The position numbers were made by a program, and so were the translations under genes. From Tyto alba (lineage: Eukaryota; Chordata; Aves; Strigiformes; Tytonidae), in the NCBI RefSeq assembly GCF_018691265.1, contig NW_024881301.1, positions 14,816,752 through 14,880,751 on the forward strand: DNA of 64,000 nt, read 5' to 3'. Below, piece after piece: positions 1-12,010 of the stretch. The notes under the pieces were generated by a model, which made no database searches, was not told the DNA's origin, and saw only the letters and a program-made list of their open reading frames with translations. How positions within the stretch are numbered: position 1 is the stretch's first letter; each line of letters begins with the position of its first letter.

Positions 1-3000
1 ATTCATGGAAGCAAGTTTTTTCTTACATAAATAAACTCTAAGCTATATTTTCTCACAAATAAACCATATTTGTCTTGCTAGTCTGTGAACAAAATCAAAC
101 TGCTCTGCAAGTCTGTCCCTCACTGGCATACCGACTGCTTCAGTGAAATTAATTCCCATGGGTGCTTTTATCAGATTTGTTCACTTTGTTCCTGAACATG
201 AAGTTCAGTTCAAAACAACAGAAACAGAGGAGGAGCTTTCTTTTTCAGTTTTGCAGTAAGTGACTAGGAAATGTTTTGTTGCCACATGCATGTGAAATTC
301 TGTGGGCCCTTCCAAATGAAACATCAATTGTAGTGTTGCCTGTGATTTAAAAGGGGAGTGTATTTTCCTTCCAGGCTTATTAGCTTCTGGTAGGATCCAA
401 GATGAACTTATTTATCCCAAAGCTAAGGTACAGTTCCGCCTCCCAAACATTTGTAATTTAAAGCTGGGTGATGAAGAGAAGTCTCAAAATCTGAGAAAAG
501 TGTTCACTGTTATACATTAATATATCAGAGTGTATTTTCAAGAGTGACTTTAGTACAATACAGTGAAGGCTTCACAGATCATGGCTTAAAGAATCTGTTC
601 AAAAAGCAACACAGGAAAATATATGGAGACATTAGTATGTGAAACAGAAAAACTTATTTGCTTGGAGACTGCACAACAGCTAAAATGCAAGCCAGATTTA
701 CAGCCAGTTAGGAGATAACTTATGGAGATTTACCCATCTGTTGACATACAACAAATTCTGGCAGACTTAAAAATTAAAATCTTCTTAGATACTTTTTTAT
801 TCAAGAATATTTTGTGTTCCTCCCGACTCTGCCTCCCCAGAAAGGAAATATTTTTTAAAAAATGCTCCATTTAATCTTAACCAGTGCAAAGTGAAAAAAA
901 AAAAAAAAGAGTTTTGTATGTGGATTTTGAATTTTGTTTTGATTCTTTTATGTAATCCTTAGGCTCAGCTTGAGATCAACTATTATGATGTAGATTTCAG
1001 CTGCATTGCAAATGCATTGGATCTGAATTTCTTACAGATTTACACAGTGAACTTGGCAAGTTTTGTTGTCCTGAGCACATTAAAAATGGAGAACAACAGA
1101 CAGTTCTCATAATTTACAACCTTGCTATCTCTGTGTTTTGTTTTAGATCCCCGTATGTATCAGCTTTTTTCCAATCTTGCTGGCTGTCTGGGAAGTCTAG
1201 TAGTAACAGCCATCAAGTTTCTACCACCAGTTTAAAGATATAACTTAAAAACATAAGTTTAGGTGTTGCTCAGGCATCATGATATGAACGAATGCTTTGG
1301 GAAGTTGTTCTGAGTGTATCCACAGATGAGACCAGGTAAGCTACAAAGAATAGATAGTTAATTCCAGATAACATCAGGTGGGAAACAGTTCCAGACAGTG
1401 TTTGGATCTCATGGCAATCTGAGATCCAACGTCAGTAACTGCAGAAATACTTTCAAGTCAAACAAAACAATGTGGGATAGAACCTGCCAAAAATTTGCTG
1501 CCTGTGTTGACTTCTTGCTTTAACAAGCTAGACAGAAAAAAAATCTCGCTGGGCCATAACCTACATAACCATGGCTGCTCCGTGTTTTGCAGGTAAATGG
1601 TGGCTGGAGACTTGGGGATGGTGCTGGGAAAGACAGTGGGACAACCTGGGAAGGAGTGGACAGATTCTGGGTTACTGAAGGAGAGTTTGCTCTGCCCTTG
1701 AAGTAGGTTCAATAGGAAGGGGATCAAAGGTGTGTTTGTACCATGGATTTTGTATCTTAAGTTCTTATCTTCTAAGTGCCCTTAGGGTTTTAGGCCAAGG
1801 CTGAGGCTGAGGCATGGGTAATAAAAAGGAGGGAGTGAGCACAGATGCTTGGTGAGCAGTTTATGCCCCCACACAGGCTGCCTGAGGGCTCTTGGTGTAG
1901 GTCTGAGACCATGGCAGTAAAGTTTCAACACTCCCAGCCATTTCTTGAGGCTTCAGCATAGACAGGACAATGGGGAAAGCCGTAAAACAGGCTGGATGTC
2001 TGGGATGAGGATGGAAATGGTGCCTTGTCCAACACCCTTGCCTTTGGCCACTCTCCCCTTGGCATGGCCCAGAAATCAGACTTCATGGCAGGGTAGGATC
2101 CCAGGTCCTCATTACAAAGCAAAGTGCTGACAGTGCAGGAATGAGAGCTGGGCTCTGGCTCCTAGGGTCTTTGAGTGACCATTCCCCCTCCTCTTTTCCC
2201 TGGGTCCAGGGATGCTGTGAAGAAGGCTGGTGCCAGCCAGTTCCTAAAACTCTTGTGTATGTGAGGGCAGTCAGATGAGGGTTGAAGGCAGCCAAGTCCA
2301 AGTTATCCTGTTTCCACCAGGCCAAGCCACACTTGTCTCAGGACTACTCTGATCTGTCACATCCTGGAATCGTAGAAGAAAGCAGTAGCTGGTGGCCCCA
2401 TCTGGGGTCTGCTGTAGGTACGACCATGACCAGCCCCAGCCTGAGCTCTCACATTTATCCCTTTCCTAGGTCTAACTGTCAGAACCTCCAGAAGACAAAG
2501 AGTTCTTTGCAAAGGACTTTATACAGAATTTCAATGATAAGTTTTGCTGCTGAATTTTGGATTTTGACACGAGTCTGTCTTGAATGTTCCTCTTTGAAGT
2601 GCTAAATGTATAGTGTTCTCTTTAATGATTACTTCGCCATGTTTAGAAGTTATGGTGATAAGTTTTTATTGTACATATTTCATTAAAATTTACATCTGGA
2701 GATCTTAGTCTGAACATGGAGATATTGCTTCTGTAGAGTTAGAGTGGACTTCCTTAACTATGTCTGTTTTAGGGAAGAAGGTGGAAAAAAGGGTTTTTAG
2801 GGAAGGTGCATTTAGTAGATATTTCATGTGTTGCAGAGTTAACATAAGGGCTGCTTAAATCACAGTATTTTTTATCATTCTGAAGCTCATCATCCATGTG
2901 CACAAGGTATAATAGTACTGTTGGTCTTTTGTTCCGCTTTGTCTTTAATACTGTATAATTTTTTTTTTTTCCCCAGGTCTATCAACAATTTCTTGCTGTG

Positions 3001-4550
3001 TAGCTTTACTTTTGTTCTGCTTTTGATGGAAAGGAAAAAATTCTCATTAAAATAAAATGTGTGATTATATCTGAACTCCCTTCTGAACTTGCATTTTATA
3101 AATAAACCTTTCTTTGTAATCAATATATAGGTTTGGAAAAATTCTACTTTAGTATCTCTTTTCTCATTTAAGATATTTTCTTTGCTTAGTTATATAAAGG
3201 CTTTCATCTTTATCTGCAAGCCTAAATCCACTTCAATATGTATTGTTTGGTCCACATACCATGTATCTTGATATTGTTGTTTTTCTTAGTGTGCCATCAG
3301 AGTAAATTTTTCTATTTATCTATGAATTCTAATTGATGCTATATTTTCCTATCCTTGTTCTAGCTGTGACTTGGTTTTCTCAGTTTCATGGCTGTCTCTT
3401 ACTAAATTGTCTCTTTCTGGCACAGCTGAATAACTCTGCTGAATTATTGTGAGGTTAATTCCTCACCATATGCTTTGGACTACTTCAGGATGTTTTGCTG
3501 TTGAAGATTATTCTTCCTTAAAGTTTTGTGAGTTTTCTATTATTTTAGCAGGGACAATTCAAAATTTACTTACTAGGATTTCGTAAATTACAAACTGCTT
3601 TGTAACATCCTTCCAGCCTGGCTAGCTGATTCCTTATCCAGGTGGTTGACTTCCTTGAAAGTGTTTGAATTTTGTCTCTGGTATTTTTTGTTTTTTGAAT
3701 TCTTTTTTTGTGGCATATTTAGAAGTCATGGCTGAATCAAAGTTCTTTTACTGTCTGTGAAGGTTATTATTTTATTAAAGAAAACTGGCTCAGGGGCTTC
3801 CAATGGGGAACTGGCAAGCTCAGCAATTCCCTTTGTTTGTCCAGACCTGGCTTTGGGGTTTTAAAACTCAAAACCTGTCTTTGTTGCCACAGTTTTATGT
3901 TGGAAAAAACTCTTCAGTCACCAGAGGATAGCTTTTAAACCAAAATATTTTCTTCTTTTGGACGCACTCCAAAAATTATTTTTGAAACTTAGAGAATGCT
4001 AATTGCATGATTTTAAGGAGACCAGATGTTAAAGAACAGTCATGAATTCACTTTTCCAGCAAAAACCCAATTACATGTTGGTATTTTCTACTTTATCATA
4101 GACTTTTACATAAATATGCAGTTTAGAAACAAGTGTTCATTTCATTGCAATTTAAACAGAATTTTAAAGTTTTAAAATTTAAATTGAAATTACTGATACA
4201 AAATTAGTTAGCATAAACTCATCGCTGGGATAATGCAATACTTGATGCAGAAGATTTATATTTTAATTTTTCTGATATGACAAATCATAATTAAGACAGT
4301 TATTTTTTTACTTGCATGAAAATCATTGGCAGAATTAACTTAATCAGGAATATTTCTGGAGGACTGGTTGGCAGAGGTTTATGTGCATACTTAATTTTGA
4401 TGCATTCTTTGGTAGCCCTCTGAAAATCACTGGCAGTGTCCAACAAACATAGTATTACTTTGGGCATAATTGTTGGTAAAAACTCTGCAAACTGATGTTG
4501 CATTGCACCCCGTAGGTGTGCTTCTATAACCTTCATTTTTCATGAAGTGT
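1..4550. other. 3' flank of MC2R, non-coding
   Basis: This is AT-rich non-coding sequence on the 3' side of MC2R. A stretch at about 1550-2480 is less AT-rich and carries several short overlapping open frames on both strands (up to 107 codons). None shows a domain, a repeat or a convincing start, so I treat them as chance. There is a 15-base A run at 894-908 and a T run at 2959-2970. In mammals MC5R lies beyond the 3' end of MC2R, but no part of a second melanocortin receptor is visible here. Confidence 0.6.
4262..4267 (-). promoter_or_regulatory. Candidate MC2R poly(A) signal (ATTAAA)
   Basis: The plus strand reads TTTAAT, which is ATTAAA on the coding strand, about 285 nt past the MC2R stop codon. 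A canonical AATAAA (plus-strand TTTATT at 3771-3776) lies about 780 nt past the stop and is the main alternative. Such hexamers are frequent by chance in AT-rich DNA, so either or neither may be used. Confidence 0.3.
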
Positions 4551-5510
4551 TTACCAGTTCCAGTTTGACCTGAAACAGCAGAACATCTTCTTAAATGTAC
4601 TCTGTAATTCTGGGCTTCGGAATGCAAAAATCATAGGGTCAATGATTGCATTGCACATGATGAGAGTTCCATTCACATGGAAAATGGACATGTAGCAGGC
4701 ACAGTAAGGATTATGTGGGCAAAACCTTGCTAAGAGGATGTGAAGAACAAAGGGAGCCCAACAGCAAAGGAAAACTCCAAGGAAAATAGTCAGTGTAATG
4801 GCTCCTTTCATGTTAGTTCTCTGATGGACTGTGCTGGTTGGCAGTGAGGCAATCTTTTTAGCATGAGATCGAGCCAGGAGGAACATATGGACATAGAGGC
4901 ACAGTATAAAAAACATCATTAGAGGGAACAGGATGGTGAAGGGAATGACTGTAGCTGCTTCATAGGAGAAGAGGGCAATGGCAATGCTACTGCCAGCACA
5001 GAATGTCCAAATAATTGCCAAGATAACCAAGGCCCTTCTTAGTGTCATGATATTATGGTACCGCAAAGCGTAGAAGATAGTGATGTACCTGTCTGCTGCA
5101 ATAGCTAACAAGCTGAAAATTGACCCCAGTAAAGACAGAATGAACATGGAATCCATGGCATCATCTAACTTTTTCTCAAAGTCACCACGACGTGTCAGGT
5201 ACCCCATTTTGCACAAGATGATAAAGATGTTCTCCAGAGTTTTGTACAAGCTACCTAACATGTCTGAAATGGCTAAACTGCAAATGAAGCAGTACATGGG
5301 CAAGTGCAAATTCTTATTTCTTACAACAGCAATGAGGACAAGCAGATTTTCCAGTATTCCAGCAGCAGCAACAGTGAAAAAAACTTCCTCTGGCACCACA
5401 ACCTGAGTGCAGTCAGTGATATTTAAGGAGAAATCACTTATATTTTCAATGGAAGAAATTCTTGTCTGCCCTGGGTGTTTGATTACGTAAGAAGGTCTCT
5501 CAGTGCTCAT
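4551..5510 (-). CDS. MC2R: Melanocortin-2 receptor (ACTH receptor), complete
   Basis: This encodes a class A G-protein-coupled receptor of 319 residues in one exon. In vertebrates MC2R binds ACTH on adrenocortical cells, signals through Gs and cAMP to drive steroid synthesis, and needs the accessory protein MRAP to reach the surface. Seen here: sequons at N23 and N30; TM1 with E54-N55; TM2 with the L79-A80-x-x-D83 core and E93; acidic D116, D117 and D120 at the top of TM3, matching the family's ligand-contact positions; D140-R141-Y142 ending TM3; C250-W251-A252-P253 in TM6; paired cysteines C264, C270 and C272 in extracellular loop 3; and a Cys-rich tail (C311-C312). The start is supported by an in-frame stop at 5583-5585 with no intervening ATG. 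The N-terminus and third intracellular loop (about 214-235) are longer than in the roughly 297-residue mammalian proteins. Oddities: the TM7 motif reads D291-P-M-I-F295, with Phe for the usual Tyr, and C74 sits in the P-M-Y-x-F segment where Phe is usual. No frameshift or stop was found. Confidence 0.97.
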   Translation of the reverse strand: MSTERPSYVIKHPGQTRISSIENISDFSLNITDCTQVVVPEEVFFTVAAAGILENLLVLIAVVRNKNLHLPMYCFICSLAISDMLGSLYKTLENIFIILCKMGYLTRRGDFEKKLDDAMDSMFILSLLGSIFSLLAIAADRYITIFYALRYHNIMTLRRALVILAIIWTFCAGSSIAIALFSYEAATVIPFTILFPLMMFFILCLYVHMFLLARSHAKKIASLPTSTVHQRTNMKGAITLTIFLGVFLCCWAPFVLHILLARFCPHNPYCACYMSIFHVNGTLIMCNAIIDPMIFAFRSPELQSTFKKMFCCFRSNWNW

Positions 5511-5621
5511 TTCTTCAGGTCGTGGAAAGATTATGGATTGTTGTTTTGCAGGCTTGGCTTTATTCTGAAGCTGAGCTGTCAGTCAGATCATTCTTCTTTT
5601 GATGAAGGCTTTCTTCTTCAC
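5511..5621 (-). other. MC2R 5' UTR with candidate splice acceptor
   Basis: On the minus strand the sequence TTTCTCCAG ends at 5622, so the exon would begin at 5621 and the 5' UTR would be about 111 nt before the ATG. An alternative AG (ATTTCAG, plus strand about 5645-5651) lies a little further upstream. Mammalian MC2R has a separate non-coding first exon and its whole coding region in the last exon, so an acceptor is expected here. The polypyrimidine tract is weak. The first exon was not identified and could lie anywhere to the right of this point. Confidence 0.4.
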
Positions 5622-8032
5622 CTGGAGAAATTTTAAGACTTAACTGAAATGTTTGGAATTTTTCCTACAATAAAACATGTGGAAACATAAATATTAGGAA
5701 GAAATTTACCACACAGATATGGCAAAAGCAGGCATTTGAAATATCACCTATTGCAATGGAATGAACATATATCATCATCAGAGAGAGGCAAAGATGATTT
5801 GGGTAAAATAAGAGCTGCTCCAGGCTTCTTTGAGCCTTAGAGTTAAACAAAGCGTAAATTCTCTTTTAGCATCAAAGCAGTTAAAAAAAATATATGTAGT
5901 TTTTTATCATACCGATGAGCATCCCACATTTACTGAAACTGATCTGACAGACTTCAAGTGTTTGGCAATCTTTACTGGCCCAGCTGTTTGCTTTGAGAAA
6001 GTCTGGTGTTTCTCACAAGATTTGCAGTATTATTAGACACAAATAAGACCAAAGCCAAGATAAACTGTTTTCTAGGACAGTAACACATTTACCACCACAC
6101 TGTTGATGGTGAAATGAAATACCCTCAATTTAGATGTGAACATTTGTAAATATTGATGTTTTTAGGGGCATGTTAGAGACTACTGAGAGGCTTCCTCTTC
6201 ATTTAAATTGAAATTGTCTTTTGATTTGAAGAACATATTTCTAATTCAGATTAAGATCCAAAGTACAATCTTTTCCTGGTTGTATTTTACAACTATCTAA
6301 AAGACCAAATGTTTATTTCATCATCAAGGTGATATTTTCCTTTCTCTGTAATCATCCTGATCTGAACTACATCAAAGCATACAGGAATTAGGCTTTTTCG
6401 GCTTTTCGTTAATGTATAAATGGACATGATATTAATTTAGCTTGGATATTACTCATAAACAATAAGACCCACTTTTTCTTGTTGTTTTTATAGCCCCACT
6501 TGTGAAATACAGATGCAGTTGTTATTCGGAAAGTCCCCCTTTTTAAAGAACTGATATATTCTCCCACTGTTTTTAATTTTAAAACAGCTTTGTTTGACAC
6601 TTTCATACCAATAAATCTTGAAACTCCTTTGGAGATTTGTTCATACTCAGGGTTGCTGAGTGCCATAATACACTCTGTTACTCTTTCAAAGGGAGAAATC
6701 AAAAGTTTTAATTATTTTGTATACAAACAATGCTCTCTGCAAGTGTTAGTGGGTATCTGTAATCAGGACAGCTGAACTCCTTGAATGTGATTAGCCTTAA
6801 TGCAGATGAGTATGTTTGGCCACTTTTCAATGGAAAACAGGTTTCTGTCCTGGGTTTGTTGTTATCTGCAGAGATTGCCAGTAAAGTGCTATTTATAGTG
6901 AAGAATGCTGAGACTTGGACCACCAGCCATCCTGAATTCGATTGAAACAATCTAATTTAAGAGAAATCATTCAAGAGAGTACCCATACTTCATCTGAAAA
7001 CAAAGGTTGTGTAGTGGAATAAATGAACTGTATTGCACTGCAGCACATGTGGACATGCCCAAAGACAACTAGGTCAACAACTGTCAGTATGTGAAGGAAG
7101 GACTTACTGACAAGAATAAGAGACTCAGCAACGTCTTTGTAATGATATATTTTTCCTATTGTTACCTAGAGATACTGTCACAGTTAAGTTTTATGATTTC
7201 CAATCTGGCAACCTTTTTTAGAACTTAATTTTCACTCTTAATAGAAAGTAAACATGGATGTTTCAGACAAAGCCTCATTTCAGTGTGAATTAAACAGGAC
7301 AATGTCGGCAAAAATGCATTTGTTAAGTCACTATTCTTAGAATTGTTTTTCAATAATGCTTTGCAGATATGGTCATATTGCTGAACTAATCTACCTGAAA
7401 AACATGAAGGTTCCTTTGCTGAAAATGTATAACATTATGAATGGCATGATATATTACGTCTGCTGCTTATGATTTTACAGTAACTTCATATTAAGTGCAG
7501 CGTTGTATTAGAGCAGGGAACTTATAAGGGATTTAGTGTAGTTAGTAAACTGAATAATTACATTATACCACTTAATATTGTTCTCAAATGATTAATAGAG
7601 AGCCAGAAAAAAATATTTTTATTTCAGAGATTCTGATTTCAGCATGTATACATGGCTATTGCTCACAATTTTATTAGGGTTCCATCAAGGGTCTTGTCAT
7701 ATTTCTGTCTCAGACCTCCCAGGAAGAAATATCTGTGTATACAGTGTTGTACACAGGCAGTAAATACAGTGCTTGATCTACGCAATGTATATTATGTCAT
7801 ACATCTACAGTAAGTCACACATTTACAGGGTTATTTCACTGCTACACATCTACCAGGTAGTGTGCATGAAGTAGTTTAACACTTCTAAGCAGTGTAGGAC
7901 AGACAGACTCCACATGAGATGTAAGGCTGTTGTGAACATAATGAGTAACCTCAGTATGTCCTAAAAGCTAGTGGAAAAAAGAAGACACCTTGGAGCTTGG
8001 ATGCATATTTCCACTGGCTACAGAAATCAGAG

Positions 8033-8041
8033 CCAAGGTCA
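8033..8041 (+). promoter_or_regulatory. SF-1-like (NR5A1) half-site
   Basis: The sequence CCAAGGTCA fits the steroidogenic factor 1 consensus YCAAGGYCA and lies about 2.5 kb upstream of the MC2R start codon. MC2R is an established SF-1 target in mammals. A 9-base degenerate site is expected by chance every few kilobases, and the real promoter position is unknown here. Confidence 0.2.
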
Positions 8042-11000
8042 TTTCACACAAAGCTATAAATAGTCATCAGCTGAAAAAAAGGTTTACCCTCCTGTGTTCT
8101 TTACAATACCAGAAACAGCTTGGATGCAACAGATTTCCTCTCCACTGTCAACACCTTGCCTGTTTACTTCATCATTGTATTGGCCAGATAAAGGGTTCAT
8201 GCCACTCACTAACACCACCCTCTGAAAGACCTCAGATCTGTCTTTTGTAGGTATCTGCAAAGTCAGTCTTTCACAGCTAATGTTTGCACATCATAATTGT
8301 TAAAAATAGAACACAACAATTTAAGAATAAAAAAGTGCCTTATACTACAATATTTTTTTCCTGGCAATGGCTGAACTATTTGGATTTTACCTTTCTTGAG
8401 GTCATTCACAGTATAAGAATGTTTTCCTGGCTGTATAAAGAAATCTAATACAGTCAAAAAGCAATAAATAACAAAAAAGACCTGTTAAGTTTGAAACACA
8501 TTTGCAGATGTAGCTGTATCACAAAAACTGCAAAAAACTCAACCAATTCATTTTCATGTTTAAATTAGGTCCTGGAGGGAGAAATCAAAAGCTCATAACA
8601 TTGGATATTCAGAAATACTATTTATCTAGAGAGAGGCAGACTCCTGAGCTGGTATAATGGGCAATGATCTGATGACAATAGTGAAATTACTAAAAATGCA
8701 TACATTTTTAATATTATCAGCAATTTCAATGTAATTTGTAGTTTTCTAAAGCAAGAGGAAGCAGGAAACTGGGAGGCTGGAAGCCAGGACAGGAAACTAT
8801 ACTGACAATATTGTACAAACTTAGGAAACAAATAGAATTTAGATTACCTGTTAATTGTGTTCATTCACCATCGTTATGCTTTGGATCCTTACAACACTCT
8901 GCAACTTGCAAAGCACGTTCGCACTGATATATATTACACAGGTAAAAGCCAGCCCCAGTACTTCAGCTTGTGACAAGGCTGAGAATGCCTCCGTGGGTGC
9001 TGGCAGCTCCCAGTACCATGCAGGATTAGCCTTGGACAAAAAGCATAATTCTCTCCTGTGTGCCCAGTGCCTATTGATTACAAAAATTCAATTTTCTCTA
9101 CAGTAGAAATGCAATGACCTAGCACCTGAAAGGTTTGGGAGTAATAGGTCTGTACTTGATTTATTTTTTTTTTTTTTAATTGGTTGAAAACTTATTCATT
9201 AAATAAATAAACAGCACACTTCCCTCGATCCCAAAATGTTAAATGAACTGGCATGGTCAGCTGTCATTGCAACAGAAGTAATTTCAGCTCTGAACTATAA
9301 TGATAAGATATAGTAAAGAAATTATGTACCTTAAATACTGTAAATACTGTATAATTTCCCATTTTTTTTTGTATCTATTATTTTTTTCCAGAAAACCATA
9401 CCTCCCTTTATTAGAGAGACTCCAAGCTGTATTTACTCTCTAAACAGCTGCCAGTAAATAAAAACTGAAAGGGTATTGAGTAGTCTCTTATGCATTTTGG
9501 ACTGTGCAAAATGGCTGAGATAACTAGCCAATTTTGTAGATGCAATGATTTGTTTCTAGAAACATGAGATGTATTAATTCCCTGTCCTTCTATGTATATA
9601 TATTTTAAAAAGTAATTTTTTAAAAATGAAAAAAAACAAGTGTTTTGTGCTTCAGACAGAGTATATACAGTATACTTCACAATCCATTCAGTATATACAG
9701 AAGTACTTACTTGTCACTTGAAATACTGTGAACTTTTCTCAATCCAAAAAACTCTCCAATATATTAGCAAATGCCTTCTGATGTCATTATCTCTAGCATT
9801 TCATCCCCAAAGCTATCCAGTGTATAAACTCCCATTGGTTTAAATAAATGTACCTTGGGCAGCAGGGTACCTGGTAATCAGTTCACTTTGGTTCTCCTTC
9901 TAATACTTGATCATAGTGGAATATTAATCCCTTGTGGAGCTGGTTGGACAAGTTGTGTGTGATGGGTTATGCTGCCTGGTGCTGTTTAGGATGACCTTAT
10001 TTTTCTGAAAATGACAGCAAAAGTCCCATGGATGGGAGCTATTTACTTTTTCAGTCCCTTCCATTCAAGCTGTTACAACTTTGTATCGAAATATATTTGA
10101 CAAAAACTATGGACAATTACTTTTTCTCTTGTTTCCAGCTTTTCCAAATGTACCAGGCATTTAGGAAGGAAACAAGCCTCTTAAAAACATTGATGTGGAG
10201 GCTGAGATTTTAAAGCTGTAAAACAAGAGAAAGGACAACCTTTTTATTTTTTTTCCTTTTCCCTTTTTTTTTATTTTTTTTTCCTTCAGTAGGTGATCAA
10301 TGGCTTTCATGGAAACAAAGGGAACTGGACCTGTTGAAGGAAGGGCAGGATGTTCCCTATACTTTCTAACAGGCATTTCTTTTTGTCTACCAGCTGGGCT
10401 TAGCCCTGAACAAGCAAGTAAGTGAAAAAGAACACACAGAGCCTGATTCTGAATTGCCCTGCATTTTGTATAGCTCTTTACAGATATTAAAAGTAACTGA
10501 GTCAGAGGAATTACTCTACAGTATTTACTGGCCATAGCTCAAGTGAAGATCATTGTCTGACTCTATGTACTTAAAATACCTCATTGACTTCTAGGTTGAC
10601 GGTGATTAAGGTACCTTAGCATGGCCTGTATAAAAAAACCCAGACAGAAATCTGTCTGGCTGATGAACAGTAACAGATCACATGTGAAAGATATCCTGAG
10701 CTGCAATTGTTAAACTCTTGAAGGAAATAGTTTCCTCGGATGATCTGGGTTTTAAATCCCTCACTATTGATTAAACAGACCCAAATAATACAGGAAGCAT
10801 CTGAGAAGTTGCTACTTAACTTTAGTGGCAGTATTTTCAATAATGTATAAATATTGCTCCTTTTTGAACCAAGCTATGAAGTGAAACTTGGAGCATTCTT
10901 TTTTTTTCTGTGGAGAGCTGGCTGGTAATTTAGTAAGAGGTTATGGTTTCACAGAGAGCCCTGAGGCAGTTTAGCAGCTCACCATGCTGAAAGGCAGATT

Positions 11001-11986
11001 TCTCGCTGTCCATTCCCATCTGTGCTTCTGTCTGCTTCTGCCCTCTCACTCCTGTTATCTCCCTTGAGCCTATGCAAACCTTTACTTCCCTAAATAACAA
11101 CAGCAATTATTAGTGTGCATATATCACATTTTCTCCTTAAACCGTGGTGTGCACTGAAAATGGGGTATGCTGGTGGTGTTGGTTAGTGCAGGGTCTGCAG
11201 CACACTGTACTGACATGTGAAGTAGCTGCAAGCTACCGTGCATAGCAATTTACTCAGGGTAAATAGCCCTAACTTTGTGAGCTCTTTGTTGATAACTACA
11301 TCTCTACCAGTGCTAACACCATCCTGTTTCCATTTGGCTCAGACATCTCTAGCAGTATAGCAATCTCTGTACAAACTGCAGCATGAGTAGTTCCTTGGTT
11401 GTGACACTTGGATGCCAGGGCTCCTCTTCCACCAGGGCTGATTAACCAGGTCCTTCCTCTTAGGAAACTATTCAAGGGCCTTTGGGAATCCTGTTGAAAG
11501 TATTGGTATTTCCTAGCAGTAACCAGGAGGGCAAAGAAGTGTACATTTGATAACCTTCTTTCATACGAAGCTAAAAAAAGTCTATATTTTAGAATAGGCA
11601 TTGCACTTTATGTTACAAACTTTGTTCAGCAAACACTGAAAAAACAGCAGTTGTGATGGCAAAAGAGTGACAGCATTAGTTTCCATCCTGTTGTGAATGT
11701 GAACAGTCTCAGTTGCTGTCTTTAGGTCTAACAGAAAGATCTCTTTCCAGGGAAGATTTTTCAGAAAGATGAGTTTTCCCTGATTATTGCTGTAGGTACA
11801 TTCTAGTAAAAAGTACCGCGTGTTCAGAGAATGGTGAGACAGCTGGACACCTTGCTTATGTTTTGCTGTTCAGTGGCTAAAACCCCTGTCTTCTCATCGA
11901 AGTAAACATATGTCATATGAAAAACTAATTTAATACAGAATGTATTAGTTGTGTTATTGATACAAGCACAGTCCTCCTTCTAAGTC

Positions 11987-12010
11987 TTTTTTTTTTTTTT
12001 TTTTTTTTTT
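11987..12010 (+). repeat. Poly(T) tract, 24 bases
   Basis: An uninterrupted run of 24 T. No retrocopy body or target-site duplication is evident beside it. It is likely to vary in length. Confidence 0.9.

Noticed and set aside
2282..2605. 107-codon open frame on the plus strand in a less AT-rich patch
   Set aside because: Overlapping open frames on both strands, no domain and no supporting signals; chance is the simpler explanation.
2959..2976. T tract followed by CCCCAG, like a splice acceptor on the plus strand
   Set aside because: No exon-like open sequence or donor follows, and single acceptor-like sites are common in T-rich DNA.
1..4550. Possible MC5R neighbour, expected by synteny
   Set aside because: No melanocortin receptor-like frame other than MC2R is present; MC5R must lie outside the window if the order is conserved.
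10161..10535. 124-codon open frame on the minus strand
   Set aside because: It contains a lysine-rich block translated from a poly(T)-rich stretch on the plus strand and has no recognised domain.
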